This document shows, piece after piece, positions 9,296-17,070 of a stretch of 64,000 nucleotides of DNA. Both the position numbers and the translations under genes were made by a program. Source of the DNA: Fibrobacterota bacterium (GTDB lineage: Bacteria > Fibrobacterota > Chitinivibrionia > Chitinivibrionales > Chitinispirillaceae); the NCBI GenBank assembly GCA_023412475.1, contig JAEYNR010000084.1:1-64000 (forward strand), in the 5' to 3' direction. The notes under the pieces were generated by a model. It ran no database searches, had not been told where the DNA came from, and saw only the letters and a list, made by a program, of their open reading frames with translations. How positions within the stretch are numbered: the stretch's first letter is position 1; each line of letters opens with the position of its first letter.

Positions 9296-10245
9296 AGTTT
9301 GCTCAAATCGAGGTCTGAGATGAATTTTCTGAGTTCAGCTATATGCTTTTTTTTAGCGTTTATTTTTAGTTGCAAAAGAATAAGAGATACCAGTGTGATA
9401 AGAGATACTACGCCGGCACCAAGAAGCATATGGCTGGATTTTTCTCTGTTTTTCTGTTCAAGGAGCTGCTTTTGCTCTTCATGCAGAAATTCAGTGTGTT
9501 GGGTTCGAATTGTCTGAACAGTTTTTTGATCTGCATTACCAGTGATTTCCAGGTTGTTGCTTTTTTGGAAACTGCGAATGTTGGCAGTGAGTTGATCTTC
9601 TGAAAAGCTAAGAATTGAAAGCAGGTTGATGAGTTCGGCCCGCATCAGTTTTTTTTGTTCCCGTGCAATTTCACGCAGTTCCTCTCCGGTTGAAAAGAGG
9701 AGTCCGAAGGGGTACTGTTCGGTAAGACGAGTGTAAAGTAGAGAAGCCCGTTCATAGTCATCAATTTTCTGATAATGCAGGGCCAGTTCGAACAGTGCAT
9801 CATCTGCGACATCTGAGTCTGGAAAGTTTTCGATAATTTGCTGCATTAAAAAAAGCATTTCGTTGAAATCACCCATCTGACGGTATGTTTTAGCTTTCCA
9901 TAGCATCGATTGGGGACTGGGTGCTACTGAATCTGCATAAGAAAAGTTTTTCATTGCATTTTTGTAATCGCCATTCTGGAAATATTCCAGGCCAGATCTG
10001 AAATAGAGTTCCGGGGGATCTTTTTTACGTCCGATATGCAGATCGGCAGAGTTTGATTTTCTTTGCTTTTGAGTTGCAGGAGAACTGTGGTTGTTTTTCT
10101 TCTGCTTTTCAGCTTCATTTTTATCGACAAAAATGATCCCTTTTTCAGGATCATAAACAATAACCTTATCTGCGTATAGAAAAGAGTGAATCGTACAGCA
10201 GAGAAGAAAAGGCAGAAATAGGCACCCAAAAGCAGTTCTGTTCAT
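9292..10245 (-). CDS. Exported TPR protein with peptidoglycan-binding-like segment and C-terminal membrane helix
   Basis: 317 residues. An N-terminal signal peptide (residues about 5-24) is followed by a charged linker, TPR-like helices from about residue 75 to 185 (YFQNGDYKNAMKNF, ALHYQKIDDYERASLLY), and then TANIRSFQKSNNLEITG near residue 220, which resembles a PG_binding_1 repeat (FQ...NGL..DG). A single hydrophobic helix (about 270-292) lies near the C-terminus, leaving a short basic tail. It sits between moxR and the DUF58 gene, in the place BatD/BatE-like proteins take in other moxR clusters, so a periplasmic role with those partners is likely. The peptidoglycan-binding call is tentative. 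Confidence 0.75.
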   Translation of the reverse strand: MNRTAFGCLFLPFLLCCTIHSFLYADKVIVYDPEKGIIFVDKNEAEKQKKNNHSSPATQKQRKSNSADLHIGRKKDPPELYFRSGLEYFQNGDYKNAMKNFSYADSVAPSPQSMLWKAKTYRQMGDFNEMLFLMQQIIENFPDSDVADDALFELALHYQKIDDYERASLLYTRLTEQYPFGLLFSTGEELREIAREQKKLMRAELINLLSILSFSEDQLTANIRSFQKSNNLEITGNADQKTVQTIRTQHTEFLHEEQKQLLEQKNREKSSHMLLGAGVVSLITLVSLILLQLKINAKKKHIAELRKFISDLDLSKL

Positions 10246-10263
10246 TTATGCCCCGCAAAAGGA

Positions 10264-11253
10264 TCATGGAACTTCAACACTGTCAAAAATCTTCTGAACG
10301 ATATCTTCAGGAGTGATATTTTCCGCTTCAGCTTCATAGGTGGTGATTACGCGGTGGCGCAAGACATCCATGCCAACACTTTTAACATCTTCCGGAGTTA
10401 CATAGCCTCTTCCTCTGATAAAAGCATGAGCTCTGGCAGCGCGGGTAAGAAATAAAGTTGCACGAGGGGATGCGCCATAAGAGATCAGATCTCTTATGTC
10501 AGCCAAGCCACAGTTCTGCGGTTCACGGGTAGCAAAAACTATATTGACGATGTAATCTTCCACTTTTGAATCCATATAAATATCAGCAACTACCTTGCGT
10601 GCTGACATAATTTTATCCACAGAGATCACTTTTGAGACTTCCGGAATTTCTCCTTTGGCCATCCGCTGGAGAATAAGTTTCTCCTCTTCCTTTGATGGAT
10701 AGGCGATTTTGAGCTTAAGCATGAATCGATCCACCTGTGCCTCGGGAAGAGGGTATGTACCTTCCTGCTCTATTGGGTTTTGAGTGGCCAGAACCAGAAA
10801 AGGTTCCTCGAGTTTGTGCGTGGATTCACCTATAGTAACCTGACGTTCCTGCATGGCTTCCAGAAGCGCACTCTGAACTTTTGCCGGGGCTCTGTTGATT
10901 TCGTCTGCAAGAATTATGTTTGAAAACAGAGGACCTTTTTTAGCCACAAACTCACTGGTTTTCTGATTGTAGATCATTGTTCCCACAAGGTCTGCAGGAA
11001 GCAGGTCCGGAGTAAACTGAATCCGCTTGAAATCGGTATCGATTACTTTGGCCAGTGTAGAGATGGCCAAGGTCTTGGCCAGTCCCGGAACTCCTTCCAG
11101 AAGAATGTGCCCTCTGGTTAGAAGACCTATGAGCAGACGATCGATCATCTTAGGTTGACCGACAATCACTTTTCCCAACTCATTTCTCAGAAGGGTTACA
11201 AAAGTACTCTCTTCTTTAACCATCTCGTTTAATTGTGCGATATTTGCTCCCAT
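10264..11253 (-). CDS. moxR: MoxR-family AAA+ ATPase
   Basis: 329 residues. Walker A GVPGLAKT near residue 54, Walker B LADEINRAPAKVQSALLEAM near 116, sensor-1 TQNPIEQEGTYPLPEAQ near 150, and the arginine region SPRATLFL near 262. MoxR ATPases act with vWA/DUF58 partners in chaperone-like activation of enzymes or cell-envelope functions. Start: an upstream in-frame ATG at 11277 has no ribosome site, while the ATG at 11253 follows GGAGG with suitable spacing. First gene of the operon moxR - TPR - DUF58 - M20. Confidence 0.93.
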   Translation of the reverse strand: MGANIAQLNEMVKEESTFVTLLRNELGKVIVGQPKMIDRLLIGLLTRGHILLEGVPGLAKTLAISTLAKVIDTDFKRIQFTPDLLPADLVGTMIYNQKTSEFVAKKGPLFSNIILADEINRAPAKVQSALLEAMQERQVTIGESTHKLEEPFLVLATQNPIEQEGTYPLPEAQVDRFMLKLKIAYPSKEEEKLILQRMAKGEIPEVSKVISVDKIMSARKVVADIYMDSKVEDYIVNIVFATREPQNCGLADIRDLISYGASPRATLFLTRAARAHAFIRGRGYVTPEDVKSVGMDVLRHRVITTYEAEAENITPEDIVQKIFDSVEVP

Positions 11254-11749
11254 GAGCGCGCGCCTCCGACTATGCAAAATTAATCATGTAGATAATACCC
11301 TGAATTTAATTGCTCCAGGAATCTAACTGTTTCTGAAAACAATTATTTATTACGCATTACGTAATATTGATATTGTAACTACTCAGTTATCTAATCAGAA
11401 AAAAATTAGATAGAAAATATCTAATCGGAAAAAATAAAAACTAAAATATCAAAACAATGTCTAATCAGTTGTTAATTGGAAAGAATATCTAAACGAAGAA
11501 TCGAAATGAAAAAAAACTTTTTTTTCAGCGCTTGTCTGGTTTAGATATTATTTCTGGTTTTATCCGATTCTATCTGATTGTTTTAACTCTGATTATTTCT
11601 GACTCTATAATTATTGTTTCTGATTTTTTGCAAGATATTTGTTTCAATACCTGAGCAGTCACTTATTATTTTTGGAAGTATTAATAAATCCCCTTGAATC
11701 CGGGAAACTTCTAATATAACATTTTACCTGAACTTTCCAAAACTGGGAC
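11254..11749. other. AT-rich intergenic stretch rich in the motif ATCTAATCAGA
   Basis: About 500 bases without a convincing gene. Between 11391 and 11590 the motif family CTAATCAG / ATCTAATCGG / TTAGATA / CTGATT occurs many times in both orientations, giving several overlapping weak inverted repeats. The moxR promoter must lie here but could not be identified. Confidence 0.4.
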
Positions 11750-11929
11750 ATGATCATAATATTCAAAATTCTTGAATTTGTACTTCTGTTTATTGTTTTA
11801 AACAGATTGTTACGCATTATACTTCCCGGAAAAAAAAGAAAAACGTTTTTTCACTCATCCAGGGAAAATAAAAGGTTTGATGGCACCGGAAAAGATATCA
11901 GTGATGCCGATTATGAGGAGCTGCATTGA
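11750..11929 (+). CDS. Small single-helix membrane protein (59 residues)
   Basis: The ORF encodes a hydrophobic N-terminal helix (MIIIFKILEFVLLFIVLNRL), then a basic patch PGKKRKTF and an acidic end ISDADYEELH. This architecture (one helix, basic stretch, then a short acidic DxDYEE tail) is typical of small membrane proteins in FCB-group bacteria and does not look like random sequence. The ribosome site is weak. It ends 30 bases before the STAS gene and could be co-transcribed with it. No function is suggested by the sequence. Confidence 0.6.
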   Translation: MIIIFKILEFVLLFIVLNRLLRIILPGKKRKTFFHSSRENKRFDGTGKDISDADYEELH

Positions 11930-11959
11930 TATTGATGGCCGGTGTAAAAGGGGGAAAAC

Positions 11960-12316
11960 ATGAAGCTTTCAGTAATTGAAATTTCTAAATGCAAGGTGAT
12001 TAAACCTTCCGGACGTATAGACTGGGAAAATGCCCGCAAACTGGACAAAGAAATACAGAACATCATCGATGAAGGGTACTGCCGTATAGCGTTTAACCTG
12101 GACGATGTGACATTTATCTGCAGCGGTGGAATTGGTGCTCTGGTTTACAACCTTAATAAAGTGAAGAAGATGGGTGGAGCGATTTATATTATCTCATCTA
12201 ATGAATATATTAACTACATTTTTGAAACTCTGAAATTTGATCTTGTGTTTGAAGGGTATCAGTACAAGACATTCGAGGAGTTTGCAAATAATGTACTTGA
12301 AAAAGAGTATATATGA
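11960..12316 (+). CDS. STAS-domain anti-sigma-factor antagonist (SpoIIAA-like)
   Basis: 118 residues, one STAS domain. Seen: GRIDWENARKLDKEI near residue 18, FNLDDVTFICSGGIGAL near 45-62 with the usual phosphorylatable serine at position 55 of the (D)xSGxG loop, and a C-terminal helix TFEEFANNVL. Family members switch partners according to serine phosphorylation by an anti-sigma kinase. GGGGGAAAAC precedes the ATG. The next gene, manA, overlaps by 4 bases (ATGA), so the two are translated together. No kinase or phosphatase partner is in the window. Confidence 0.85.
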   Translation: MKLSVIEISKCKVIKPSGRIDWENARKLDKEIQNIIDEGYCRIAFNLDDVTFICSGGIGALVYNLNKVKKMGGAIYIISSNEYINYIFETLKFDLVFEGYQYKTFEEFANNVLEKEYI

Positions 12317-13419
12317 ACATTCTGGATGCAGAACCACTTTTTTTTACTTCTGTATATAAAGAAAGAATATGGGGCGGTTCTTCACTGGCCTCTGTTCTTA
12401 ACAAAAAAATTCCTTCTGGAAAATTAATCGGTGAATCTTGGGAAATTTGCGGTTTTGGCTCTGACCAGAGTGTTGTTGAACAGGGACCACTCAGTGGAAA
12501 AACCTTGGGAGATCTTTTCAAGGACCTCAGACCAGACCTGGTAAACAATTACCCATCTTCCACATTTCCATTGCTGATTAAATACCTCGATGCTTCAGAT
12601 AACTTGTCTGTTCAGATACACCCGGACGGTGAATATGCCAGATTACACGGTATGGGCAATTGCGGTAAAACGGAATGCTGGTATGTACTGGATGCAGCCG
12701 AAGATGCTCAACTGATACTGGGTTTTAAAAGGGAAGTTACTTTTGATGATGTTCGCTACGCCATAAAAAACGACTCGCTGCATCATCTGCTCAACTTTGT
12801 CAATGTTCGTCCTGGTGAGGTGTATTATATACCAGCAGGGACTGTTCATGCAATACTTGGAGGAAATCTGATTTGCGAGATCCAGGAGCCTTCAGATACT
12901 ACTTTACGCCTTTATGACTGGGGCAGAGTCGATGGCAACGGAAATTGCAGAGAACTTCACATTGAACATTCTGTGCAGACAGCAGATTTGACACCACATA
13001 ATTACCGAATCGAACCAGTTGCCCTCAATCATGGAACATATCAGCATTCATATCGTATAGCATGTCGTCATTTCACCATGGAGGAGTATTTTCTAACAAG
13101 AACAACCAGCTTGCATTTACCTCCCAAGGAGTATGTTCGGATATTGACAGCCTTAGACGGGACACTTACCATGCATTATCCCGCCGGAAACAGACAACTG
13201 CAGAAGGGGCAAACCGTTCTGCTTCCTTCTGTGCTTGAGAGAGTGGACATATCTGGTGATGATTCTGCCCGTTTCCTATGCATATCTGTTCCTGATTTAC
13301 AAAAAGACATTATAAATCCGCTTTTGCGTTATGGTATACCACCATCGGTCATAAAAGAACTGGGTGGATTTGAAGAAAGGAATGATCTTCTCTCGTTGCT
13401 TTACCCACCGGTAAATTGA
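12313..13419 (+). CDS. manA: Mannose-6-phosphate isomerase, type I
   Basis: 368 residues of the cupin-type phosphomannose isomerase. Metal ligands are in QIHPD (near residue 101), KTECWY (near 116) and GTVHAI (near 178), with RIWGGSSLA at the N-terminus and LCEIQEPSDTTLRLYDW near 190. It interconverts fructose-6-phosphate and mannose-6-phosphate, linking glycolysis to mannosylated polysaccharide precursors, which suits the exopolysaccharide genes at 20985-27312. It is coupled to the STAS gene by a 4-base overlap. A second cupin half fills the C-terminus. Confidence 0.93.
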   Translation: MNILDAEPLFFTSVYKERIWGGSSLASVLNKKIPSGKLIGESWEICGFGSDQSVVEQGPLSGKTLGDLFKDLRPDLVNNYPSSTFPLLIKYLDASDNLSVQIHPDGEYARLHGMGNCGKTECWYVLDAAEDAQLILGFKREVTFDDVRYAIKNDSLHHLLNFVNVRPGEVYYIPAGTVHAILGGNLICEIQEPSDTTLRLYDWGRVDGNGNCRELHIEHSVQTADLTPHNYRIEPVALNHGTYQHSYRIACRHFTMEEYFLTRTTSLHLPPKEYVRILTALDGTLTMHYPAGNRQLQKGQTVLLPSVLERVDISGDDSARFLCISVPDLQKDIINPLLRYGIPPSVIKELGGFEERNDLLSLLYPPVN

Positions 13420-13569
13420 GACAAAATCCGGATGGGTTTCTGTGGTGAATGGAAGAACACGCGATTGTTGCTTTCTACTAAACTTATGTTAAGATAATCC
13501 GCCTTTTTCCTCTGATAGTATTCAAAAAAAAATATTACACCTAGTTTGTAAATTGTTTGACTATTGATA

Positions 13570-13733
13570 TGTGTAGCCTCTTGAGAAGCTGGGGTTTGGA
13601 AAAACGCTGGGCATACCCAAAGGGTGATATATCCAAGTTTTCGAAAGTCTCAGGATGCCAAGGCTGCTAAGCTGAGCGCGTCAAGGAAAGTGGTATGTCT
13701 TTGCGACGGATACAATACGCTTAAAGGGCCACA
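13570..13733 (+). ncRNA. Candidate structured RNA (unclassified)
   Basis: A locally GC-richer island in an AT-rich spacer, with no ORF. The ends pair: 13570-13573 with 13730-13733, 13576-13579 with 13726-13729, 13581-13585 with 13720-13724 (13 pairs, two of them G-U, with a 2-base bulge and one mismatch). Inside are hairpin A (TTGGA 13596-13600 with TCCAA 13632-13636), hairpin B (CTCAG 13649-13653 with CTGAG 13672-13676) and hairpin C (CGTC 13679-13682 with GACG 13705-13708; AAAG 13687-13690 with CTTT 13699-13702). Loop C (GGTATGT, 13692-13698) is complementary to loop A (GCATACC, 13611-13617), a possible kissing pair. I matched it to no known riboswitch, SRP, 6S, tmRNA or RNase P signature. 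The strand is inferred from the downstream gene direction. Confidence 0.4.
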
Positions 13734-13755
13734 GTGACAATCGTTCGATTTAGGT

Positions 13756-13765
13756 ATGATATAAT
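13756..13765 (+). promoter_or_regulatory. Extended -10 promoter (TGA-TATAAT) before the 13836 gene
   Basis: ATGATATAAT contains TG-N-TATAAT with a perfect -10 hexamer at 13760-13765. A GTGACA at 13734-13739 is too far away (20 bases) to be an ideal -35. This would start transcription at about 13772, downstream of the structured island, so that island would be a separate transcript or lie in a longer one. Confidence 0.45.
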
Positions 13766-13835
13766 CCTTCCCTAAAACGTAGTTTTATTAGACCTTGCTT
13801 TTAATAGCTTTGTTCAAAATAAAGAAAGGGGGAAA

Positions 13836-14159
13836 ATGATGATGTCTTCAACCAGTGTAAGAAAAAGAGCAGATGGTTTTTATGAGGAGAATTTTGAGAA
13901 TCCTCAATTTGAGCAGGGGAGAAAAAGTGTTCCCCAGGCAGAACTTGAGCATGTTTCTCCAGAGCCACCACAACTAAAGAACCCAGAACAGAAGTCAACA
14001 ACCGGAGTTGAATTTGACAATTCACGGATTTTGAAAACAAAGGTATCCGAACATTTACAGAAAATAAGCACGTGTCTCAATCAGATAAATGATTTAATCT
14101 CTGAGATACAACTGGAAAAAGAAAACATAAAAAGAGTTCTTCAGAATCTTCATCTCTAA
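13836..14159 (+). CDS. Small polar protein with C-terminal coiled coil, function unknown
   Basis: 107 residues. The first two thirds are polar and probably disordered (rich in E, P, Q, K). The last 45 residues (KVSEHLQKISTCLNQIND and LISEIQLEKENIKRVL) have the heptad spacing of a coiled coil. Three ATGs lie in a row at 13836, 13839 and 13842; AAGGGGG at 13826-13832 suits the second or third best. An extended -10 promoter lies about 70 bases upstream. A large perfect inverted repeat follows the stop. I do not recognise a family. Confidence 0.65.
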   Translation: MMMSSTSVRKRADGFYEENFENPQFEQGRKSVPQAELEHVSPEPPQLKNPEQKSTTGVEFDNSRILKTKVSEHLQKISTCLNQINDLISEIQLEKENIKRVLQNLHL

Positions 14160-14181
14160 AAAAAGACAAAGATACTTATGA

Positions 14182-14230
14182 ATTTTCTGTTTTTCAAACC
14201 GGTTTAAAACCGGTTTGAAAAACAGAAAAT
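14182..14230. terminator. 49-base perfect inverted repeat between convergent genes (possible bidirectional terminator)
   Basis: Arms of 24 bases (ATTTTCTGTTTTTC then AAACCGGTTT, and its exact complement) around a single central A. It lies between the plus-strand gene ending at 14159 and the minus-strand small ORF ending at 14277. There is no U-run after either arm, so simple rho-independent termination is uncertain; a recombination or protein-binding palindrome is the alternative. Confidence 0.5.
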
Positions 14231-14276
14231 CCAGCAAGTTTTTGCTCATCTCTCCTTTTATACCGCAGAATCCTTT

Positions 14277-14438
14277 TCACGATCGTTCTTCCAGGGAAAA
14301 ATACTTTTTGTAAAAATCAGCAGTCGTCATGATTTCGATATCAATAATCAAACTGATGATCTCATCTTTCTCTATTACGGTATCCCTTTCAGGGCGGTCA
14401 TCGAGGGTTACAAACGGTTCCACTCTCTGGTGCATCAT
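14277..14438 (-). CDS. Small acidic protein (53 residues), possible gene
   Basis: The ORF starts at ATGATG (14438/14435) behind GGGGGC with good spacing. It reads MMHQRVEPFVTLDDRPERD, then a run of isoleucine and aspartate (DEIISLIIDIEI) and ends KKYFSLEERS. Composition is protein-like and the frame is set off by a good ribosome site. It converges on the 13836 gene with a large palindrome between them. No family recognised. Confidence 0.45.
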   Translation of the reverse strand: MMHQRVEPFVTLDDRPERDTVIEKDEIISLIIDIEIMTTADFYKKYFSLEERS

Positions 14439-14730
14439 AGTTGCCCCCTATGCAGGATCTTCATTAATTTGATAGTACTTGAACCACACTCTAATCATGT
14501 TTTACCATAACTTTCGGTCTTTTTTTAATAGAACTTTATATAGTTCCTATTAAAAATTCGTTAATTCAAGCTGTTTTATTGCTGCTAATGCCTTTTTTAA
14601 TTCATTGGCCATAAGGTATTTTAAAGAGCAGAAAAAATCTCCAATCAGATCTCCACTGGCTGCCATATAACAAAAATTAAATATAAATAGCGAAAGTGGG
14701 GTCAAATTGTGTCTGTGAGCAGGGAGGAAC
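14439..14730. other. AT-rich spacer before the FGE-like gene
   Basis: About 290 bases. A minus-strand frame covering 14550-14664 (starting ATGGCAGCCAG) has a helical look but no ribosome site, and I do not count it as a gene. A GGGAGG ribosome site for the next gene is at 14720-14725. Confidence 0.4.
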
Positions 14731-16599
14731 ATGTCTATTTCGCCTTTATCAGTTAACATCCCAGTCCGAATCTTGCTTTGTATCGGACTAATTTTTAAGA
14801 TCACATCAGCACAGGATAAACTCGCGATTCTCACCGGAGATATTAAAGCTGGTCCATCTGTCTATTATTCGACCGACGCTTACGCCTATTTTTCTAAAAC
14901 CCAGCAGGATGTTGTACCACAGGTTCAAAAGGAGATCGCCTTAAAGAGCTTTCGCGCTGCAGCTTCTCTGGCAAATATGGGCTCCAGAGCAATTGGAGCC
15001 GTGCCTATACTTTTAGAGGTTTTCCCTAAGGCTATCCATGTAAGTATAATTAAAAATGCCCGATATGCAGGGGAAGGAACTTTTGAAGACTGGGTGCAGA
15101 CATATGTCACAAGCGAAAGAAATAAATTTCTACTCGCTTCTCCCTTCCTGGATTATAACTCCATGTCTTTATGTGAGCAGCACATAGAGACCACTTCTGA
15201 AATCGAGTACCTGGATAAATCTGCAGGAAAACGTGGACAGGTAAACATAATTGTAATTCTTTCTCTAAATATGGGCAGTTGCGTTCTGGAGAAAATAACA
15301 GCAATGAATCTGGGTAACGATTTATCCGCCTGGAAAAAATGGTGGGATGAGGTGGGAAGCACACAGCTCTCTGAAGCGGCTTCAGTTAATCCCGCTGTAA
15401 GTGGACCAGCTCTTTCCAGTGGACAGGCATTCGATGAAATTAAACTAAAGGGCAAATACCGGGTGAGTCTTGCTACCGGAGATGAACTGATCGGTATTGT
15501 AGAAGCCAGAGACGACACATCACTGATTCTGGAGACAACTGAAGGTAAGCCCTATGCTTTTGGACATCATCTACTTAAAAGTTACGAGCTTCTGACTCCT
15601 CCTCCCCCAAAAATTCAGAAACCCTCTCAGAAAAGTTCTGCTGTTTCTGAGATCAGAGTAGTATCCTATGATGAGCTAAAAAGTGAAAACGGATATGATG
15701 GGATAGTCGAGGTTCAGATCTCAAACGGATCAAAATTTAAGGGTAAAATCGTTTCTGTTGATGAATCAATGCTGACTATTGATATTGAAGGATCCCAAAT
15801 CCCTTTCTCCAAAACAATCGTATCTCAGATCAGTTTATTACCAGCAGAGAAAAAAATAGAAGAAAAGAAGACCCCCCAAAGATCTCAAGCTCGATCACCT
15901 GATACAATATTTGTAAAAAGCTCCAAAACTGATGAAGCGGGCAGAGCCAAAGACGACCTCGTTCTTGCAGGAGAAATTAGTACTATTAATAGTCAGTCAA
16001 TAATAATTAAATTACCAGATGGAGCCTCAAAAGAGATTCCACGTGCTCAGGTAACCCGTGTTATCAGACATTCCACCAACAATTATGAGGAAACCATTAA
16101 AAGATACGCAAAACCGCTATTCTGTCCTGATGATATGTTTCTGGTAGATATTCCTCCTGGAAAACAGGGCAGGCCATTTTTTAAGGTCTGTGTTGATCGC
16201 TTCGAATATCCTAACCAGAAAGATCTTATTCCCCAGGGAAACCTTTCTTATCAAGAAGCCCAGGCATTGTGTGCAAAGAAAGGTAAGCGTTTATGCACTC
16301 AGGATGAGTGGCAATGGGCATGCAGTGGTCTTGAAGGATACACGTATCCGTATGGATGGAATCGGGATGACAACAAATGCAACACTGGTAATGCATTCGA
16401 ACGGTCAGGAGACAGGCATAACTGTGTAAGCAAGTTCGGTGGCTATGATATGGTAGGTAATATTTTCGAATGGGTGACCGGAACAAACGATGATCCAATG
16501 CTTATGGGTGGCCCTTATTCTAAATGTCAGACTGTTTCACCTGGAGTAGGTGGAGGAGCAAAACCTCAAACTGGGTTAAGGTGTTGTAAGAGCAATTAG
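14731..16599 (+). CDS. Exported protein: HEAT-like region, three Sm-like repeats, C-terminal FGE-sulfatase domain
   Basis: 622 residues. The signal peptide (to about ITSAQ, residue 27) is preceded by GGGAGG at the right distance. Residues about 60-210 look like HEAT/ARM helices. Three short beta-barrel-like repeats follow, each of the type V.L..G..L.G.I...D.....L.L..G....F: about 238-288, 310-365 and 405-445. Residues 460-622 match a formylglycine-generating-enzyme (SUMF1) fold: CVDRFEYPN, CAKKGKRLCTQDEWQWAC, GYDMVGNIFEWV and terminal GLRCC. In this family such domains are often not FGE enzymes but glycan- or protein-binding C-type-lectin-like modules. A strong hairpin overlaps the stop codon. 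Monocistronic by spacing. Confidence 0.75.
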   Translation: MSISPLSVNIPVRILLCIGLIFKITSAQDKLAILTGDIKAGPSVYYSTDAYAYFSKTQQDVVPQVQKEIALKSFRAAASLANMGSRAIGAVPILLEVFPKAIHVSIIKNARYAGEGTFEDWVQTYVTSERNKFLLASPFLDYNSMSLCEQHIETTSEIEYLDKSAGKRGQVNIIVILSLNMGSCVLEKITAMNLGNDLSAWKKWWDEVGSTQLSEAASVNPAVSGPALSSGQAFDEIKLKGKYRVSLATGDELIGIVEARDDTSLILETTEGKPYAFGHHLLKSYELLTPPPPKIQKPSQKSSAVSEIRVVSYDELKSENGYDGIVEVQISNGSKFKGKIVSVDESMLTIDIEGSQIPFSKTIVSQISLLPAEKKIEEKKTPQRSQARSPDTIFVKSSKTDEAGRAKDDLVLAGEISTINSQSIIIKLPDGASKEIPRAQVTRVIRHSTNNYEETIKRYAKPLFCPDDMFLVDIPPGKQGRPFFKVCVDRFEYPNQKDLIPQGNLSYQEAQALCAKKGKRLCTQDEWQWACSGLEGYTYPYGWNRDDNKCNTGNAFERSGDRHNCVSKFGGYDMVGNIFEWVTGTNDDPMLMGGPYSKCQTVSPGVGGGAKPQTGLRCCKSN

Positions 16600-16620
16600 C
16601 TGAGGTAATCGCTCTTACAA
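16584..16620 (+). terminator. Terminator hairpin overlapping the stop codon of the FGE-like gene
   Basis: TTGTAAGAGC (16584-16593) pairs with GCTCTTACAA (16611-16620), extended inward by ATTA/TAAT around loop GCTGAGG. The TAG stop at 16597-16599 lies inside the stem. The sequence after it is TTAAAAG, so the U-run is poor. A second inverted repeat, AAGGTCC...GGACCTT, lies at about 16634-16669. Confidence 0.55.
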
Positions 16621-16736
16621 TTAAAAGTATCTGAAGGTCCACATTTTCTGTATTTTTTATTGGACCTTTCATGTCTTTGCAGAATGGTAAATCAAAAAAT
16701 CTGTTATTACTTATGGAAGTACTCCGTTTTTAAATA

Positions 16737-16925
16737 TCATTTATCTGGAACAGTTTCTGATATGACCGGTGCCAGTTCGTCAACGATTTTTGCCAAAACT
16801 GATTCAGAAAAATAATAGCCGTTATCAATTTTTTTCTTCAACGATGAAATATATTCTTCTTTAGCCGGGCTTTCCATCCACAGAAAACGGCCCCTTTTAA
16901 TTGAAATGTGGACCGAGACTTTCAT
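16737..16925 (-). CDS. Small FlgM-like protein (possible anti-sigma-28 factor)
   Basis: 62 residues. The C-terminal two thirds (EEYISSLKKKIDNGYY, then FSESVLAKIVDELAPVI) resemble the FlgM core, in which IxxLKxxIxxGxY is followed by a helix with VAxKLL. FlgM holds sigma-28 inactive until the flagellar hook is finished. The N-terminus is shorter and more ordered than in FlgM, and no flagellar genes adjoin it, although an orphan fliN is at 35445. AGGGATGG precedes the ATG. The FlgM link rests on a weak pattern. Confidence 0.5.
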   Translation of the reverse strand: MKVSVHISIKRGRFLWMESPAKEEYISSLKKKIDNGYYFSESVLAKIVDELAPVISETVPDK

Positions 16926-17035
16926 GTTTTACCATCCCTGGTTTGGTGTCAATTTCAAATTCGTTACCATTTTAAGATATCGACAATTGTAATATTTATC
17001 TTGAGCTTAAAAGTAATGCAATATAACCTGCCTGG

Positions 17036-17066
17036 TAAAACAGGGCATTAATAGCCCTGCTTTTTT
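17036..17066 (-). terminator. Terminator downstream of glnK (works on both strands)
   Basis: CAGGGC (17041-17046) and GCCCTG (17054-17059) form a stem with a 7-base loop. On the plus strand six Ts follow directly; on the minus strand, after glnK, the stem is followed by TTTTACC. It separates the amt-glnK operon from the FlgM-like gene. Confidence 0.75.
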
Positions 17067-17070
17067 CTGG

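Noticed and set aside
13570..13733. c-di-GMP-I (GEMM) riboswitch
   Set aside because: GGGCATACC, CGAAAG and GATGCCAAGGCT look superficially like GEMM motifs, but the GCAAACC and GACGCAAAGCC cores and their spacing are missing.
14550..14834. 94-residue minus-strand ORF before the FGE-like gene
   Set aside because: Overlaps the signal peptide region of the strong plus-strand gene and has no ribosome site; at most the last 38 codons look protein-like.
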